Assembly (NCBI RefSeq): GCF_006974105.1 | Contig: NZ_CP036282.1 | Coordinates: 186,001-250,000, forward strand | Direction: 5' to 3' | Length of the DNA: 64,000 nt | DNA from: Rhodoferax aquaticus | Lineage (GTDB): Bacteria > Pseudomonadota > Gammaproteobacteria > Burkholderiales > Burkholderiaceae_C | In this document: piece after piece, positions 63,342 through 64,000 of the stretch | How positions within the stretch are numbered: position 1 is the stretch's first letter | Layout of the letters: each line of letters opens with the position of its first letter | Made by a program: the position numbers and the translations under genes | The notes under the pieces: model-generated | What the model saw: the letters and a program-made list of their open reading frames with translations, nothing else | What the model was told of the DNA's origin: nothing | The model's database searches: none

Positions 63342-63631
63342 TTAGTACCCGGTGTACTCGATCTGCGAAATCGACACTTCGTGGTGGGTCAGCTTTATCA
63401 CAAGGGGGTGCCCGCTAGTGTCAAGGGAATGGCGTTTGCGTCCAATACGTGCCACGCACCGACTAAAACCCCGTACGCCAGCTGCATGGCAACCCTGTAA
63501 ACAAAAAGCGCTCTACATTGCCAACGAAATACCTCTGACGTCTTTGGTTTGAAAGGTACGCAGCGTCTGCTGCAAAACCTGGCGGTGGCGAACACGGTGG
63601 CTGCACAAGCAATGGAGTCAGCCAAAAGCAT
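63342..63631 (-). pseudogene. decayed second copy of the SemiSWEET gene
   Basis: Base-by-base comparison with 61577-61867 shows the same sequence with roughly three-quarters identity from start codon to stop codon (290 against 291 bases). Three single-base indels (one loss near 63397, one gain between about 63433 and 63543, one loss near 63580) put the parts in different frames. The start ATG and the TAA survive. The product would not be functional. Confidence 0.8.
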
Positions 63632-63685
63632 AGGCAACATCCAAGGTGAACAGATTGTCGCAAGCGTGGTGGGACTTGCATTTCT

Positions 63686-63979
63686 TTGTATGCAAGATGT
63701 TGCAAAGCAAGCTTGAATAAGACTAAATTGTTTTGGTCAAAGTCCGCAATTGTAAGTTGCCCACTTACAATTGTGTCACCAGTTCAGCTTCTCGAACGAG
63801 GCGATCTGCTGATAGGCGCTTTTACAAAAGATGCATTTCATTGCAATCCCGATGTAGCCCGATGGCCGGTACTTTACGAGGGTAAGTATCCGCGCTCAAA
63901 GCTAAATTTTTTGTTAGTGAGGTCCACCGCTAAAGCAGCCGTTTTTTGTATGGAAGTGCGTCCAAAAAACAAGACCTAA
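63686..63979 (+). CDS. doubtful short open frame, unknown product
   Basis: A frame of 97 residues from TTG, or about 69 residues from GTG near 63773 just after the inverted repeat. No recognisable domain or membrane segment, and no ribosome site for either start. The only support is that an ATG follows five bases after its stop, as in an operon. I would not rely on it. Confidence 0.15.
   Translation: MYARCCKASLNKTKLFWSKSAIVSCPLTIVSPVQLLERGDLLIGAFTKDAFHCNPDVARWPVLYEGKYPRSKLNFLLVRSTAKAAVFCMEVRPKNKT
63747..63773. repeat. perfect 11-base inverted repeat
   Basis: CAATTGTAAGT, five bases, ACTTACAATTG. No T-run follows. It could be an operator for whatever starts to its right; no owner is known. 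Confidence 0.5.
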
Positions 63980-64000
63980 ACTTATGAGTCAGTCAATCAA

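Larger units (their letters stand above)
63632..64000. other. low-coding region at the right edge
   Basis: AT-richer than the rest of the window. It holds the inverted repeat at 63747-63773 and one short open frame listed separately. An ATG at 63984, five bases after that frame's stop, may begin another gene cut by the window. Confidence 0.5.

Overview
The window is high-GC, densely packed bacterial chromosome with no mobile elements, rRNA or tRNA genes that I can see. The gene families and their order (recA-recX close to argC and sucCD, a TerC protein, a PilA pilin, a DUF3717-DUF1289 protein, YaeQ, purB, purE-purK-sua5) point to a betaproteobacterium of the order Burkholderiales, most likely Comamonadaceae (Rhodoferax-like). 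This is inference from family knowledge; no search was run.

Left part (1-24 kb) is nutrient scavenging. It opens with the end of a 2-aminoethylphosphonate transporter and phnW. Next comes a cluster that looks like ATP-dependent gamma-glutamylation of an amino alcohol, probably ethanolamine: an EutR-like AraC regulator, a glutamine-synthetase-like ligase, a GNAT protein, an iron alcohol dehydrogenase, a PuuD-like hydrolase, an aldehyde dehydrogenase and an APC permease. The ligase and permease genes share the same upstream element at the same spacing. From 11.2 to 23 kb lies an N-acetylglucosamine or chitobiose cluster: a GntR regulator, nagA, a sensor kinase and response regulator co-transcribed with their own periplasmic sugar-binding protein, a complete carbohydrate ABC transporter, a BadF-type kinase and a sugar-phosphate mutarotase. 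No nagB deaminase is present in the window.

The middle (23-38.7 kb) is mostly housekeeping: a PlsC-like acyltransferase, a TlpA-like thioredoxin, a CDF metal exporter, topoisomerase III with a C-terminal SWIB domain, a divergent SET-domain methyltransferase, birA, a SPOR protein, a TctE-type two-component pair, a MarR regulator, recA-recX, argC, sucCD and a TerC protein.

The most unusual block is 38.9-49.3 kb. Six tightly spaced genes encode a CHASE2-Ser/Thr kinase, a PP2C phosphatase, a double-FHA protein, a CHASE2-adenylate cyclase, a class II-type cyclic-nucleotide phosphodiesterase and a GAF-tagged GspE/PilB-type ATPase. A type IV pilin gene behind a sigma-54 promoter follows. This looks like one circuit joining envelope sensing, protein phosphorylation and cAMP to a pilus or secretion motor.

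The right part (49.4-64 kb) holds an M48 metalloprotease, a small holin-like membrane protein, a second TerC gene under a yybP-ykoY-type (manganese) riboswitch, yaeQ, purB, a glutathione transferase, a chemoreceptor, the thioredoxin-TPR co-chaperone cnoX, purEK, sua5, a SemiSWEET transporter, a PAS-GGDEF cyclase and, beyond it, a frameshifted second copy of the SemiSWEET gene next to what looks like the tail of a LysR gene.
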